Shown: in pieces, positions 45,301-54,994 of the stretch | How the letters are laid out: every line of letters begins with the position of its first letter | How positions within the stretch are numbered: the first letter of the stretch is position 1 | Source of the DNA: Patiria miniata | Lineage: Eukaryota; Echinodermata; Asteroidea; Valvatida; Asterinidae | Direction of reading: 5' to 3' | DNA: 64,000 bases | Assembly: GCF_015706575.1 (NCBI RefSeq) | Contig: NW_024037063.1 | Span: 16,492,927-16,556,926 of the forward strand | The notes under the pieces: generated by a model | Seen by the model: only the letters and a program-made list of their open reading frames with translations | What the model was told of the DNA's origin: nothing | Database searches by the model: none | Translations under genes and position numbers: made by a program

Positions 45301-48300
45301 GTGAGTCGAAAATTATTGGGATATGACAAAGATGAAAGGACAGGAAGAAATAAATCATCAAATTGAGAAAGCAAACCTGTATCACTTTGTGTCTAATGTT
45401 ATCAACTGTTTGAAAGGGTTACATTGTTAGATCTGTTTATTAAAACACTGAAGAGATTGCCTCAGAATAGATCAGAAAACAGTTGGAAATGGGTAAAAAC
45501 AAATTTTACTTACGACCTATTTTCGTAACACTGAAGAGATTGCCTCAGAATAGATCAGAAAACAGTTGGAAATGGGTAAAAACAAATTTTACTTACGACC
45601 TATTTTCGTTTTGAGATTGCCCTTATGGCTCACATCTGTTTTCACATTGCATACTTTAGTGGGAATGAAAATGATGATGATGCAAATATTTACCTGCGTA
45701 CATCCGATGGATTCTAGATTTATTCGGACTCATTTGAATAACGTTATAATACAGTTTTATAAACGAACATTTTAGATTTATTAGTAAATGAAATTAAATC
45801 GTTCAAACTTATTAAAAAAAAATTGTCCTTCCCAAAGCCATTTGAGTCCCCTGTTTAAGTTTTACCCAATGACCGCCACAAAATTATTTAAAAGATTGTC
45901 ATGATTGAACGAGTGATCGAGTTTCACGAGTCCACATGGAAGTTTTCGGAAGTGAGAGGTAATATTTTGGCACGATATTCCTCTTTGCCGTCTTGCGAAT
46001 TTTTAGTTTCCATAAAATATTTTCTTACGAAATCAATATAACAAAACTACATGTAATTTAAAAAAACTCTGAATTTGACACGTTAATTTTCCTTTACGAG
46101 GGGCCCGGAAAGCATCACTTGGGGTCAACTTTCAGCCTCTATACACACGTTTTACATGTATGCACATTGTTGTTTATGAGACATTCTAATCAAAAAAAAG
46201 AAGAAAAAAATGCGCTCTAGGGAAAATGCCCACGGGCTAGTTAAAAGAGCCTGATTCAGTAGCTGGTTGGCTAGTGAACAAAAAAGTTAAGGTCGAACCT
46301 GATGTCCTAGAAAACTTTTTTTTAACATGAACTATTGGTCCAATTTGTTTTGATTTGCTTGCACTAATCATGGGATTCCATGTAGATAATCTTCAGGAAG
46401 GTTCTTTGCCAAAAATCTGATACAATTAAAGTTCCAAGAACACAGTGTTACATTTGAGAGGTTTCAGGAAACTTCCGTGCACACAATGTCAACAGAGTCT
46501 ATGAAGTTAATAATGTGACCCTTTTCCATTCTCTTATCATTTTAGGGAACATCAGTTGTTGTGGAAGAGAATAATAATAAGGAGAAGGATTGCTCCTATA
46601 TATTTGAGATGACCACAACTGTAGCGTGTACAGTATCTCCAGTATCTCCTTTCCCCGGCCTAAGCATCGGGTCCGTCTTAGTTATCATGTAAGTCTGATG
46701 AGTGATTGGTACACTAGCAATACAAGTCCATCACAAGCCTGTTACAAGTTTAATATCAAGTCCCAGGTCAACTTGTGACTAGACTTGTAATTCATCAAAA
46801 GTACGTTGACTGCATCATATGCTATCATATGGTATTGTGATGTGACAGAGAGCGCTAGTATAGCGTGGTGTAGCGATATCTGTTAATGTACTTGCGCATC
46901 CATCATGTCTCACAGTAAGTCAACGCTTGGTGACGTGCAGTGCGCGTGCCAGGTCCTGAAGGTAAGCATCATAGTCAATCCTGTGTAGGGTTAAGCTATT
47001 CAAAGTCACCTAGCTTATGACTAAGTCCTGAGTGGTACGTGTGTTGCTTTGGAGCTTGGTACATGTAGATTGAGGGGCTATTTGGTGGTGCGGCAAGAGT
47101 TTCTAGTAGGAGCTGCTTACAGTCAATCGTAAAGGGTGGCTCATTTATCTTGCAGTTGCGAGGGGCATAGCTGTTGCAGTTGCACGGTGGTTCTCGAATA
47201 GGGTAGGCTTGGACAGTATTTCGGTATTACCGGATAGTCAAGGTTTTTTTTAATAACCGACTAACACCGACTAATGATTCATGAATACCGAAACACCGGT
47301 GAAGTCGGTATAGAATTTCAATACCGCGGTATTCTTCCTTTGTGTTCAGAATCTTCGCAAAAGCCTTTCAAACAGAAAGACAAGCAACCTCTTTGACATG
47401 TTTGATTCCATTCTTTGTGGTTTCAGGCATCCAGTTTCATGTCTGCATTGTCAACTACCGTTGACAGATTGAACACAATTGTCAAGCTCGACGAGAAAAC
47501 CTGATACTTCGGCAGCTGCAATAACACAAAGGCCTTTGAAGTTCTGCTAACGCCGCCGTGTTTGCGGTTTTCTTTGTGTGTAAAGTGTCTCCGCTGAAAG
47601 TTCAAACAATGTTTTACACATGGAGTTTTTGACGGTCGTGACAAAAACTGGTCGTCTTAATTGTTTCTCCGTGGTTGTTCCAGAGAAATCTTACATCATC
47701 ATGCGTAATTTTTGCCACAACATAGTTCCCAAGAATATCAGCAACAAGAACAAAAACCTTGTCAATCTTGGTTATATGACCGCCGAAACTTGCAGGCTTC
47801 AGTCTAGTGCTATATGCGTGCGAGATGCACGTGCAAAGGGAAGGGACGCCTGGATTCACATGCGATGCTGAGCCGTCCGATCCGGGGAAAATGAGAAACA
47901 AATATTTCAAGGAAAGCGCAATATCAAAGCCATCATGATGTCTCATCATGGGCCTTGGGAATAAATGTACAATCAGGCAGTGTCGGCACCGACGCGCAAA
48001 AGGAAAACAAATCTGGACTCGCCTGAATATACGAGGCAGCGAGTGTGAACCATCCGGGAAAATTAAGAAAAAAAAATACTTCAACGGATGATTTCTCAAC
48101 GTGGGTAAAAACTCTTGAACGATCTGGAAGCGTACACTTTAGTGTTTATGTGCGTCATGTGCGTGGTGCGTGGCCGTACATGCCAGTGCATGATACGTCA
48201 TACACGTGGTCCCACACTGGTTCCGCACAGAGAGAGTCGGAACACGTGCTTTTCCCCACCCATTGCATTTATCGATCTAAAGCTGTGTCCGTACTCGCCT

Positions 48301-51300
48301 TTTTTTGGAAGGTTTTACCGAGACGATGGTGAGATGAAAAATGGTCAAACACCCTTTTAAAAGAATCTGATTGACCACCTAAATCTACGCTCGGAACATT
48401 TTTTTTTTCATTCATGTTTCGGTTCGATTGGTCCGTTAGTTATTCATCGGTACCAACGTTCAAAGGGAAGGGACTCGCCTGAGTATGCCGAGTCGTCTAG
48501 ATAAAAATCCGGAAAAGAAAATACTCCAAAAGAAAGCGTAATACAAGAACCATGATTTCTCACCGTGGGAAAACCCCCCGTAATGCCCGCACGATCACAC
48601 GTAAAGCTACGCCCGTCCTGCTGGGCCCACAAGCAGAATTGCACGTGCTTTTTCCCACGCACTGTGTAGATCAAGCTGATTGGCCATCTAAAACGGCGCT
48701 CGAAACATTGTCCATTCATGTTTTGGAATGATTGGTCCGTTCGTTATGAAGGTCGCGGCACCGACAACTTCATATTACAGCGTCCACAATTGCTTATGCG
48801 TAATATTGTGATGTTTACTATTATCAATCACGGACCGATCACGTGAGAAGGAGTACGATATTTTTTGTAGGAGTCCGATTTTCACATGACACCGGCGAAG
48901 CACGTAAGGAGTCGCTGGTGGCCGGCATTAATTGCGTGAGCCTTTTAAGTCACTCACAATGGATACCAACTGAAAAGCATACGTTCGCTAGGATCTGGGG
49001 ATCATCACGTGGTCGGCCTCTGGCATCGGTCGACGATCTGCATTATTTTTTAGTGGACCTTGTCAAGTCAATGACTTACAAATTCGAAAAATGCAAAACC
49101 ACAAAAAGTAAGCTTCCCCTGTTTAATAATCTGTTACAATGATATGTTGTTTTTACAAAGAAATGGACTGATAATGAAAGTTTGAAACCAAGACACTTTT
49201 AGTGTAGGACTAGGAGATTTGCGGCGTGAAGCATTGGCGTGATTTATGCTGCGCCGGCGGCTTATCAACTCGGCACGTGGTGTGGTGGTTAGTTATTTTT
49301 TCTTCTGATAATGACGTAACTAATACCCCGCTTGACATAATACCGCGGTTTTAGTGAATACCGCGGTTTTTTTGTCACTCTATACCGCGGTATAGTAAAT
49401 GCAATACCGTCCCAAGCCTATTCTCGAACAGTCTTGAATTTGTGATGTAGCGGCCTGTTCCATGATCTTTGCGAGTAATTTCAGCTTGGAGATGCGTCGG
49501 TAGTTCATTCCTACATTCCTTCAGTATCCATGTGCGAATCGGATCGAGATGACACGTTGTCGATGGCAACTAAGGGATTAGCAACTTTGGAGAAAAAGAT
49601 GCCAACAAGTTTTGCGACCCAGACACTCCCTTGCTTGACTCTGCTGATTATCTCAAACGTGTTAGAGACTTCACGATCAAAACAAACCGTGCATAGGTGT
49701 TTTCTTGGAATGAAGATACAGTAAACTCTGACTAAATCGACATCGTACAACTCATCAAATTGCTCAAGTCGGCTGTCTGATTAAAGTCCCGATTGTCCGT
49801 AATGTATTTCCATTGAATTTTTTTATTTCTAAGTCGGCTTTTATAAGTCGCCATTTCACTGGAGTCGTTGTGTTACTCTCAGTCCCCTTTCCATAAAAAC
49901 CATTACAAAATCCTTTGTAAGTCGGCATTCAAAAAATCACGCATTGGCATCAACTTTCTGACTGTGGTTGGCAAGAAGTTTCGAGTGAAAAGTGGTTTGG
50001 CACGGCCCGTGATCGCTTCAAGCATGGTGTCGCAAAAGGGTTTCCTACAGCATACATCGCATGTGCATCGTGAGCATATCAATACCAGTACCCCCTCTAG
50101 TCTGTACGCATGTGCTCTGTCCATTTTGAGGGTAGTCTTATTGACAGAGTTGTAACCAAGTCTTTTTTTGCAAGTCATTTTTTGCAAGTCAAGTCAAGTC
50201 CCAAGTCAAATTTTAGCAAGTCTCAAGTCAATTTTTTTCCAAGTCAAGTCTCAAGTCAATTTTCCCAAGTCAAGTCAAGTCCCAAGTCATTTTTTTCAAT
50301 TCAAGTCAAGTCTCGAATCATTTTTTAAAAAGTTCTAGATGCACATACGACTTACGGGAACCAGTTAATGTGTTCGACGATGGAACCGGAGTAGGGAATG
50401 TAAGGAGATAAAAAAAAATCGTACTTTTCAAACATAGATGGATAGATAGATTTATAGATTTATATAGCGCACTTATCCGGAAACCCGATCAAGGCGCCTA
50501 CACACACAAAAATAGTCAAGCTCCAGTCAGAGAGAAATAACTAGTGAAGTGGATGAGAATTCAGTTCTCTTTTGAAGATGTCCAGGGATGTTGTTTGACG
50601 GAGTGTGGCAGGGAGTTTATTCCAAATGGCAGGTGCTGCCTTGGCGAAGGCACGTTGACCATAGCGGATAGTCCTAGTTCTTGGTTCAGCGAGTAAGTAC
50701 GAGCCGGATGATCTGAAAACCCGACCTGTTTGTTTGAGGGAGATAAGCTCACGGAGATACTGAGGAGCACGACCATGCAGGATTTTAAACACAAGGAGGC
50801 AGATCTTGCAATTGATCCTCTTGGGTACCGGTAGCCAATGTAGTTCTCTCAGAACAGGTGAAATGTGGTCGTATTTTCCAGATTGCACAACATCCTCTCT
50901 CAAACACCTTATTTGTATCTAAAGAGTCTAAAAACACATTTATATATAAAATTTTCAAACTTGTTCCATCATGTTCAATGTTTGAAGTACGCCTGACAAA
51001 ATGTCCTTCCGAACGTTTTTGTTTAATGCATGATGTGAATTCTTGTTGCTTTATGGTGGATTGGGGGTAGCAGCCGCTTTCCAGTCGTTTAAACCCCAGT
51101 TGCATTTAGCATGCTTACGGTAAACCACTCAATGTGTACGTGTAGCCTATGGTCTCTATGGAATGACCACTCTATAACAACGGATGGTACTCAGACTACG
51201 CACGGCACAAACTTCACCTCAAATGACATGCATGAGGTTGAGTATGATACGTTGCCCATAACACACGCAAATAGATAGTCATGTACATGACGTATGGCAG

Positions 51301-54255
51301 GCTTAGGATTCCCAGCTATCGCGTGCTGGTTGCTAATTCGCTATGTATATCTGTATTCTTTTCAACCGATTATGCTAGTGCGCACGAACGCCCAGAGGCT
51401 TATGGTGTTTTTTGGGGGAACTTTAAGAATCGTGTTAATGTCAGCAAGTAAAATTTATTCGAGTCAAGTCAAGTCTCAAGTCATATTTTTTTAAGTCAAG
51501 TCAAGTCTTAAGTCATTTTTTCCCAAGTCAAGTCAAGTCTCGAGTAAAAAAATCGCTGACTCAAGTCAACAACACTGCTTATTGATGACAGTCTAGTGTA
51601 ATGTGTGCGTGGTATACCGGACCATGCTCGCATTTAATTTGTTACTGTGCACATACATATGTACATGTATTACTATTTTGTACACATGGTCTCCACTTTC
51701 AATATCCCAAACGTGATGATATAATTTGAAGATTAATTTGCTGGATTCAACTGAAACATTAAGGAGATAAACCAGGGTAAATCAAGGCCAATAAGTGCGA
51801 TGAGTCATGTGTGCAAAAAGGTCATTCATGTAAGCGTCAAAATGACAACTTACAGCAGATGTTGGCATTGGCGTGAGTCGTCACAAATTCTCACGTCCCG
51901 AGAGTGCCGACTTAGCCAGAGTTTACTGTATAAGCTTTAAAGTTTGGTGGGAAACCTATCTTGGTGAAGATGTCAAATAATAGCTGGTTCATTGTTCATG
52001 CAAATGTGAATATGAAGCAAATTTGACATCACAAAACGTTTGCTATGGTATTCACCAGAGTTTCACGTGTTCAACTTTTGTGAATTGACATTACGAATAC
52101 TTGCCATACCTTCACAAATTCATGTTTGCGCTTAATATGAACTGGCTTGAGCCTTCTTCTGCTAATAAAGTCAAAAGCCTTGGTGAGATTTGATGAATCC
52201 ATAAATAACGGCATGTTGTGTTCCTGACATTTTTCCAGTACTTGTCTATTTATGTTATCTGTGGACCTTCCCTCATGGAAGTCCCATTCAAATTGGTATA
52301 AATGCGATCAGTAAGCAGAAGTAGGGCAAAAACTTCCCAATAATGATAAGAAGAGATGGACCTGGTAATTCATGCAGACCATCAAGCTACCTTTTTTGTG
52401 ACAAGTTATCCAGTCCCAAGTCAACTTTTTGGAAGATACATGTACCTCAGCACTGACCATGCTTGGCAAATGTTCCTTTGTCGTCGAATATGCTACAGAA
52501 TTCAAGCCACAAAATTGGTCACATGTGGCACATGATTTTGTTGCACTTGAAAACAGAGAGTGCCAGCAATGTGTTCCCTTACCTGAATGTGTGTAATTAT
52601 TAAATCAAAACATCCATTAGCTCATTTTCTGTAGATGGAACTTGTGACAGAAGGAAGTTGGGCATTGTCATGTTCGTACTAAACAGAATTAGTTTTTGGA
52701 CCCTTAATGGTACCGTGCCTAAAGTTCCACATTTTGATGCTACCATAGCTGGTACAAAAACCTTGAATTTTCATCTTGCAATAGAGCTTACTAACTGCTT
52801 CAACTCTTGAAAATGACCGTAAACCAAGGCACTTCAACTCAGAGGGGCAATTCTGTCCAGTGTAAAGTACATGTACTATTGGCTACCCTGTGGCTTCCTT
52901 AATCTTACTAAGAAAACCACTTAGTGGATTTTGAAGGATCTTGGAAGGTTAGTGTACATTACATGCACACTGCATTGTTTTGGAGTGAATACCTGTATCA
53001 GGTATTCAAACTCATCAGCTTTTTGTAAGCTCCAACTACACTCTTTATGTTTCGATTGCAGATTTTGTTTGTACAAAGCAAACTTAAGTTCAAAGTTAAA
53101 ACGGGCCCTTTGGCTTTTTTGCAGAACCTTGTCTGTGATTGCAGCATATATCATCTTAGGGTTCATCTTTCAACGCTTCTTTATGGGAGCCAAGGGCATT
53201 GAGCAGTTCCCGAATGTGTCTTTCTGGAGGGACTTTGGAAATCTGGTGGCTGTAAGTAGATACCATATGGTCTTACCATTCAAACATCATTATTCACTAT
53301 CCAAAGAGTTTACTGGTTGGCACAGCACTGGAATTCCACCAGTGCAAACATGGCCACCACTCACTGTGAACTCATGTTTTTTTCCTGAGCATTTTTTGTG
53401 TTGGTTTATTAGGAAGTTGGAAGAAAAATCTACAGGTGTGCTTGTAGTTGTATGACTACAGTCTGCAGTGAAACAGTTGACCATTGTGCGGTAGCATTTG
53501 TTGACCAATTTTCCAAAAGATTTTACTTTGCTTGAAAAAAATGTGCATTACCAATGGCTGGATCAGTTGCCATGTGTGTGGCATGATCCATCACTAGGAG
53601 AAGTCCAGTGACCTCACTCACTATTACACAACACTTGGATAGTTAATACCGAATATGGTTAATATTTCTTATTTTGCAAGAATGCTGTTGAGCTCCAAAC
53701 TTTGCCCTTCCAATTAAAATATCCTCCACTACATGTTCATGTTGTTTTTTCTTTTAAAAAAATTCATATGAACGTTTTGCAAAGTTCTCCTTTAAGTTGG
53801 ATCAAATGACCATGGACAGCTGAGAAACAAATTATTATGACATCAAATTGAATCACAACATCACCAGAGTTTCTTGTTGAGTTTTTAAAAAATCTTGCAC
53901 ATTGGAAATAATAGTGGCAGACAACAATTCAGCCATATAATATCTGCATCTATCAACATGACTGAGCTGTTAAGCCAAGTGATAAATCAAAGAAAGAGCA
54001 GAGTATGATCTTGCTACTGCAAACGCAACAAGTCCTCGTGACTCATTCCATGGGTCCTAATTATTGGGGCAAAAAAAAGAACAAAAAAAGAACTGACACA
54101 TGTAAAAAATGGTTGTGACTTCCCAACAGGATGGATGTGTACTGGTATTCCGCACCAGCCCTCCTCAAGAGTCAAGGAGTTACAAAGGACTAGGGGATGA
54201 CCAGCTTGGCTTCGATGAAGAGGAGGAAAGAGATGATCACATGTTGCCTATGTAG
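30223..54255 (+). CDS. M6PR: cation-dependent mannose-6-phosphate receptor (M6PR), complete, six exons
   Basis: This receptor carries mannose-6-phosphate-tagged hydrolases from the trans-Golgi to endosomes. Exons: 30223-30347, 44249-44427, 44873-44982, 46546-46688, 53125-53251 and 54130-54255. Phases agree throughout and give 269 residues (human 277). The order is a signal peptide (about 1-19), a luminal domain with six Cys in positions expected for three disulfides, and ligand-site residues in family context (Gln in GVIQTEL, Arg in VIGRITA, Glu and Tyr in KEYGSHC). A membrane helix follows (about 178-201), then the cytosolic tail with [21 protein letters not shown] and the C-terminal DDHMLPM, the acidic-cluster dileucine-type sorting signal. 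Intron 1 is 13.9 kb and crowded with transposons. Confidence 0.95.
31409..31466. repeat. 58-bp palindrome inside element C
   Basis: GAGTCCC at the left and GGGACTC at the right enclose two back-to-back copies of GCGCAAGTTTAAACTTGCGC-type palindromes. Confidence 0.85.
32208..32362. repeat. GC-rich hairpin inside element C
   Basis: The arm 32208-32256 (CACGTACGTCCGCGCGGCGG...GCATGCATGCAGCCGTC) is mirrored at 32314-32362 around a loop of about 57 bases. It would form a very stable stem. Confidence 0.88.
33051..33228. repeat. 16-bp minisatellite (GACCGAGTTGGTCACG)
   Basis: About 11 units of GACCGAGTTGGTCACG with substitutions; each unit is partly palindromic. Repetitive open frames here only reflect the period. 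Confidence 0.95.
33268..35107. mobile_element. inverted-repeat element with ACTTCGCCCC arrays at both ends
   Basis: The left array (33283-33345) repeats ACTTCGCCCCAT-type units. The right array (about 34953-35095) repeats the complement with a 14-bp unit (GGGGCGAAGTGGGGAT). Flanking GTGAAGG...GTCGGACACTTCGCCCC and its complement define an inverted pair 1.8 kb apart. Element D is nested inside. Confidence 0.7.
33409..34175. mobile_element. palindromic MULE-like element D, 767 bp, near-perfect target duplication
   Basis: The element starts TAGCCCCACTAGTGTGGCCG and ends with the complement. Arms of about 350 bases are nearly identical, with a central CGTCG-rich segment. Flanks ATTAAAGTG (33400-33408) and ATTAAACTG (34176-34184) match at 8 of 9 positions. 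The ends share TAGCCC with elements A-C, but the rest of the sequence is different. Non-autonomous. Confidence 0.85.
35105..35480. repeat. dispersed repeat family X, copy 2
   Basis: It is the reverse complement of about 60690-61030. Landmarks are CAAAAATCACCTTTACAATC, GATTCAGCGCGCCGTGTGTG and CCCTGCCCTCTATCTATGAC. It lies in M6PR intron 1. Confidence 0.75.
35690..36035. repeat. short GCAGGATTGAGG repeats
   Basis: The word GGAGGAATTTGCAGGATTGA (or GGAGGATTTTGCAGGATT) with a trailing GGCTACAT occurs about four times at irregular spacing (near 35696, 35895, 35958 and 36004). Confidence 0.7.
36340..36450. repeat. dispersed repeat family X, fragment 3
   Basis: ATGTCGCCAACTAGTTTGGT and AAAGTGGATTTTGTTCCCTT are reverse complements of segments near 60650 and 60175. 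Confidence 0.7.
36679..37148. mobile_element. 470-bp MITE flanked by TTAA
   Basis: Inverted ends begin TCAGGAAAATAAACTCTAAA and extend about 70 bases. TTAA lies on both sides (36675-36678 and 37149-37152). A TTAA duplication is characteristic of piggyBac-type transposition; the TIR does not start with the usual CCC, so this is tentative. Confidence 0.7.
38911..39523. mobile_element. CGTGGCGC-family MITE, copy 2
   Basis: It is the reverse complement of most of copy 1: it starts TATAGTCGTGTTCCCTAACG, passes through CTCTTTGTTGATAAACCTCA, and ends CACGTTAGGGTACATCAACA. The copies share the unusual repeated CCCTAACGTGGCGC words. Confidence 0.88.
40205..40435. repeat. 23-bp minisatellite (TTCAATTTTGGTTCAAACAC)
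   Basis: About ten units of 22-23 bases in the form TTCAATTTTGGTTCAAACAC plus TTC. Overlapping phenylalanine-rich frames are artefacts of the period. Confidence 0.95.
41019..41228. mobile_element. 210-bp palindromic element with 10-bp target duplication
   Basis: Starts AAAGATCTTATAGCGCTGAA and ends with the complement. The centre has AAACCATTGTG repeats. GGCAAAAACC flanks it perfectly (41009-41018 and 41229-41238). Duplication length and palindromic build fit a MULE-like non-autonomous element of another family. Confidence 0.85.
41799..42165. mobile_element. Harbinger-like MITE with TAA duplication, copy 1
   Basis: The inverted ends GGCCCCCCAAAAAAGTCTCC and the complement of AGACTTTTTTTTTGGGCC continue with GGTTTCTGGTATG. 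TAA lies on both sides (41796-41798 and 42166-42168). A TWA target and GGSC-type ends are typical of PIF/Harbinger elements. Confidence 0.8.
42236..43130 (+). pseudogene. decayed non-LTR retrotransposon, RT 3' part
   Basis: Fragments in shifting plus-strand frames read [12 protein letters not shown] (about 42310-42345), [15 protein letters not shown] (about 42390-42440, the RT catalytic box), [20 protein letters not shown] (about 42730-42790), GHIIRA and LLEGKVEGK (about 42900-42965). The order matches the C-terminal half of non-LTR reverse transcriptases of the type ending in GKIEGKRGRGRPR. Several stops and frameshifts. Different lineage from the copy at 3847. Confidence 0.85.
43140..44245. 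other. M6PR intron 1, no further gene recognised
   Basis: A 163-residue plus-strand open frame (43184-43675) shows no recognisable domain. It contains a local 26-bp duplication (TTAGCTGTCCAGCATGTGGG, about 43453-43503). Confidence 0.5.
44249..44427 (+). CDS. M6PR: M6PR exon 2
   Basis: Acceptor is TTTTTTTTCTTTTGCCAG, donor GTGAGT. It encodes [17 protein letters not shown], then [20 protein letters not shown] and [11 protein letters not shown]. The Cys, Gln and Arg positions correspond to conserved residues of the mannose-6-phosphate site in the family. NKS is a potential N-glycosylation sequon. Confidence 0.93.
44873..44982 (+). CDS. M6PR: M6PR exon 3
   Basis: Acceptor is TTTATTTTGCAG, donor GTCAGT (less usual but GT). 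It encodes [20 protein letters not shown] then [16 protein letters not shown], aligning with NWIMLIYKGGDEYDNHCG of vertebrate M6PR, including the Glu and Tyr of the binding pocket and two conserved Cys. Confidence 0.95.
44990..45130. repeat. degenerate GACTC/AGTCC repeat
   Basis: Closely spaced GGACTC, AAGTCC and CCAGTCC words right after the exon 3 donor resemble the GACTCGG-rich stretch at 61590-61700. Confidence 0.6.
45444..45609. repeat. perfect 83-bp tandem duplication
   Basis: Two copies of an 83-base unit (starting AACACTGAAGAGATTGCCTC, second copy at 45527) with no difference seen by eye, in M6PR intron 3. Confidence 0.93.
46546..46688 (+). CDS. M6PR: M6PR exon 4
   Basis: Acceptor is CATTTTAG, donor GTAAGT. 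It encodes [16 protein letters not shown] then [11 protein letters not shown], matching the last two luminal Cys and the start of the membrane helix. An Asn-rich EENNNKEK segment replaces the vertebrate linker. Phase 2 out, completed at 53125. Confidence 0.93.
47199..49420. mobile_element. hAT-like non-autonomous element, 8-bp target duplication
   Basis: The left end TAGGGTAGGCTTGGACAGTA and the complement of the right end (TAGGCTTGGGACGGTATT) are flanked by TTCTCGAA on both sides (47191-47198 and 49421-49428). Subterminal ATACCGCGGTAT palindromes occur at both ends, as in many animal hAT elements. The interior has diverged tandem units (CCGGGGAAAATGAGAAACAA, CCGGGAAAATTAAGAAAAAA and similar near 47885, 48055 and 48510) and no recognisable transposase. 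It lies in M6PR intron 4. Confidence 0.85.
50150..50335. repeat. AAGTCAAGTC simple-repeat array
   Basis: Irregular iteration of CAAGTCAAGTC with T-rich spacers. A second array of the same sense lies at 51459-51575; the LINE fragment sits between them. Confidence 0.85.
50430..50905 (-). pseudogene. L2/CR1-type LINE, 3' fragment
   Basis: The minus-strand frame 50903-50541 encodes [38 protein letters not shown] and [20 protein letters not shown], then [14 protein letters not shown]. This is the C-terminal region typical of CR1/L2-like reverse transcriptase proteins. The 3' tail contains GGCGCCTTGATCGGGTTTCC, GTGCGCTATATAAATC and a terminal TCTATCTATCC-type repeat. Strongly 5'-truncated. Confidence 0.9.
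51459..51575. repeat. second AAGTCAAGTC array
   Basis: GAGTCAAGTCAAGTCTCAAG repeats with T-rich spacers, as at 50150. Confidence 0.85.
51935..53120. other. M6PR intron 4, nothing recognised
   Basis: No open frame with a recognisable family and no clear inverted repeat was seen in this stretch before exon 5. Confidence 0.5.
53125..53251 (+). CDS. M6PR: M6PR exon 5, membrane helix and cytosolic start
   Basis: Acceptor is GGCTTTTTTGCAG, donor GTAAGT. It encodes [20 protein letters not shown] followed by [28 protein letters not shown]...FW-D-GNLVA is almost invariant in M6PR tails. Confidence 0.96.
54130..54255 (+). CDS. M6PR: M6PR exon 6, sorting tail and stop
   Basis: Acceptor is CTTCCCAACAG. 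It encodes [20 protein letters not shown], then [20 protein letters not shown] and a final Met, with TAG at 54253-54255. YKGL is a YxxPhi-type motif. The C-terminal DDHML corresponds to DDHLL of vertebrates, the signal read by GGA adaptors, with Met at the first Leu position. Confidence 0.96.
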   Translation, partial: DGCVLVFRTSPPQESRSYKGLGDDQLGFDEEEERDDHMLPM

Positions 54256-54713
54256 GACTCTGATTGGTCAATAGCTCTGGGTTTTATATTTTTCATTTAT
54301 CTTCTTTTGCTTGGCACAGAAGGCATTAAGATTCAGTTGTAATTGTTGCCCATTATGAATACAGAAGCAGTCAGGTTCATTTTATGGCATTATATTAGCA
54401 GTCAAAATGCACTGTGATAACTTTCTTGTTGCCTAAATACTTGCACATTGCTAATTGAAAAAACCTTTTCAGATAATTGAGATAAGCTGAAATTTATGTA
54501 GGCCATGCATCACACAGTTTTTAATTCATAAATAGCCAGAAATTGATAATGTTTTGGTTGTGGAGATTCTTTATATTAAGATTTCAAATCCCTTATACAT
54601 GTATATTCTGTACATTCAGAAGTGATGACATGCTGAATCCATGAAATTGATCAATTTGCTAACACCTGTGTTGTAAAGAGTTTAATTGAATTTTGATTAA
54701 ACTTGTTTGATAA

Positions 54714-54991
54714 GGCCAAAAAAAAAAATATGTCGGTCTCTGGTCAGCGCGCGCAAAGAGCACCAAGGAATGGAAATTGCACCAAGGCAAATGATCGAAA
54801 GCACCAAGGCAAATTATGGAGGACACCAATGTACATGAGGACACCAAAAAAGCGAAATAGTACCCACCTTGTCTGTACAATCCAAGCTTGAAGAAAAAAA
54901 AAAAAGCAAAAAAAAAAAAAAAAAAGCCGCGTGGCTGCGTCAATTCCGGAACTTTGGTCTGACCAGAGACCGAATATTTTTTTTGTTGGCC
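54714..54991. mobile_element. Harbinger-like MITE with TAA duplication, copy 2
   Basis: The ends GGCCAAAAAAAAAAATATGT and the complement of ATATTTTTTTTGTTGGCC continue with CGGTCTCTGGTCA. TAA lies on both sides (54711-54713 and 54992-54994). It resembles the element at 41799 in layout, including an inner GCCGCGT next to an A-rich tract. It lies about 460 bases after the M6PR stop, possibly within the 3' UTR. Confidence 0.8.
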
Positions 54992-54994
54992 TAA

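Larger units (their letters stand above)
49719..51928. mobile_element. pogo-like (Tc1/mariner) element with nested repeats
   Basis: The left end CAGTAAACTCTGACTAAATC and the complement of the right end (CAGTAAACTCTGGCTAAGTC) are each bordered by TA (49717-49718 and 51929-51930). Ends of this type and a TA target are typical of pogo/Tigger elements. The interior has no transposase; it holds a LINE fragment and AAGTC arrays. Confidence 0.75.

Noticed and set aside
47614..48099. 161-residue minus-strand frame inside the hAT-like element
   Set aside because: It shows no hAT transposase motif and overlaps internal tandem units.
53125..53455. Longer frame reading through the M6PR exon 5 donor
   Set aside because: Translation past GTAAGT leaves the family; the conserved tail continues in the exon at 54130 in matching phase.
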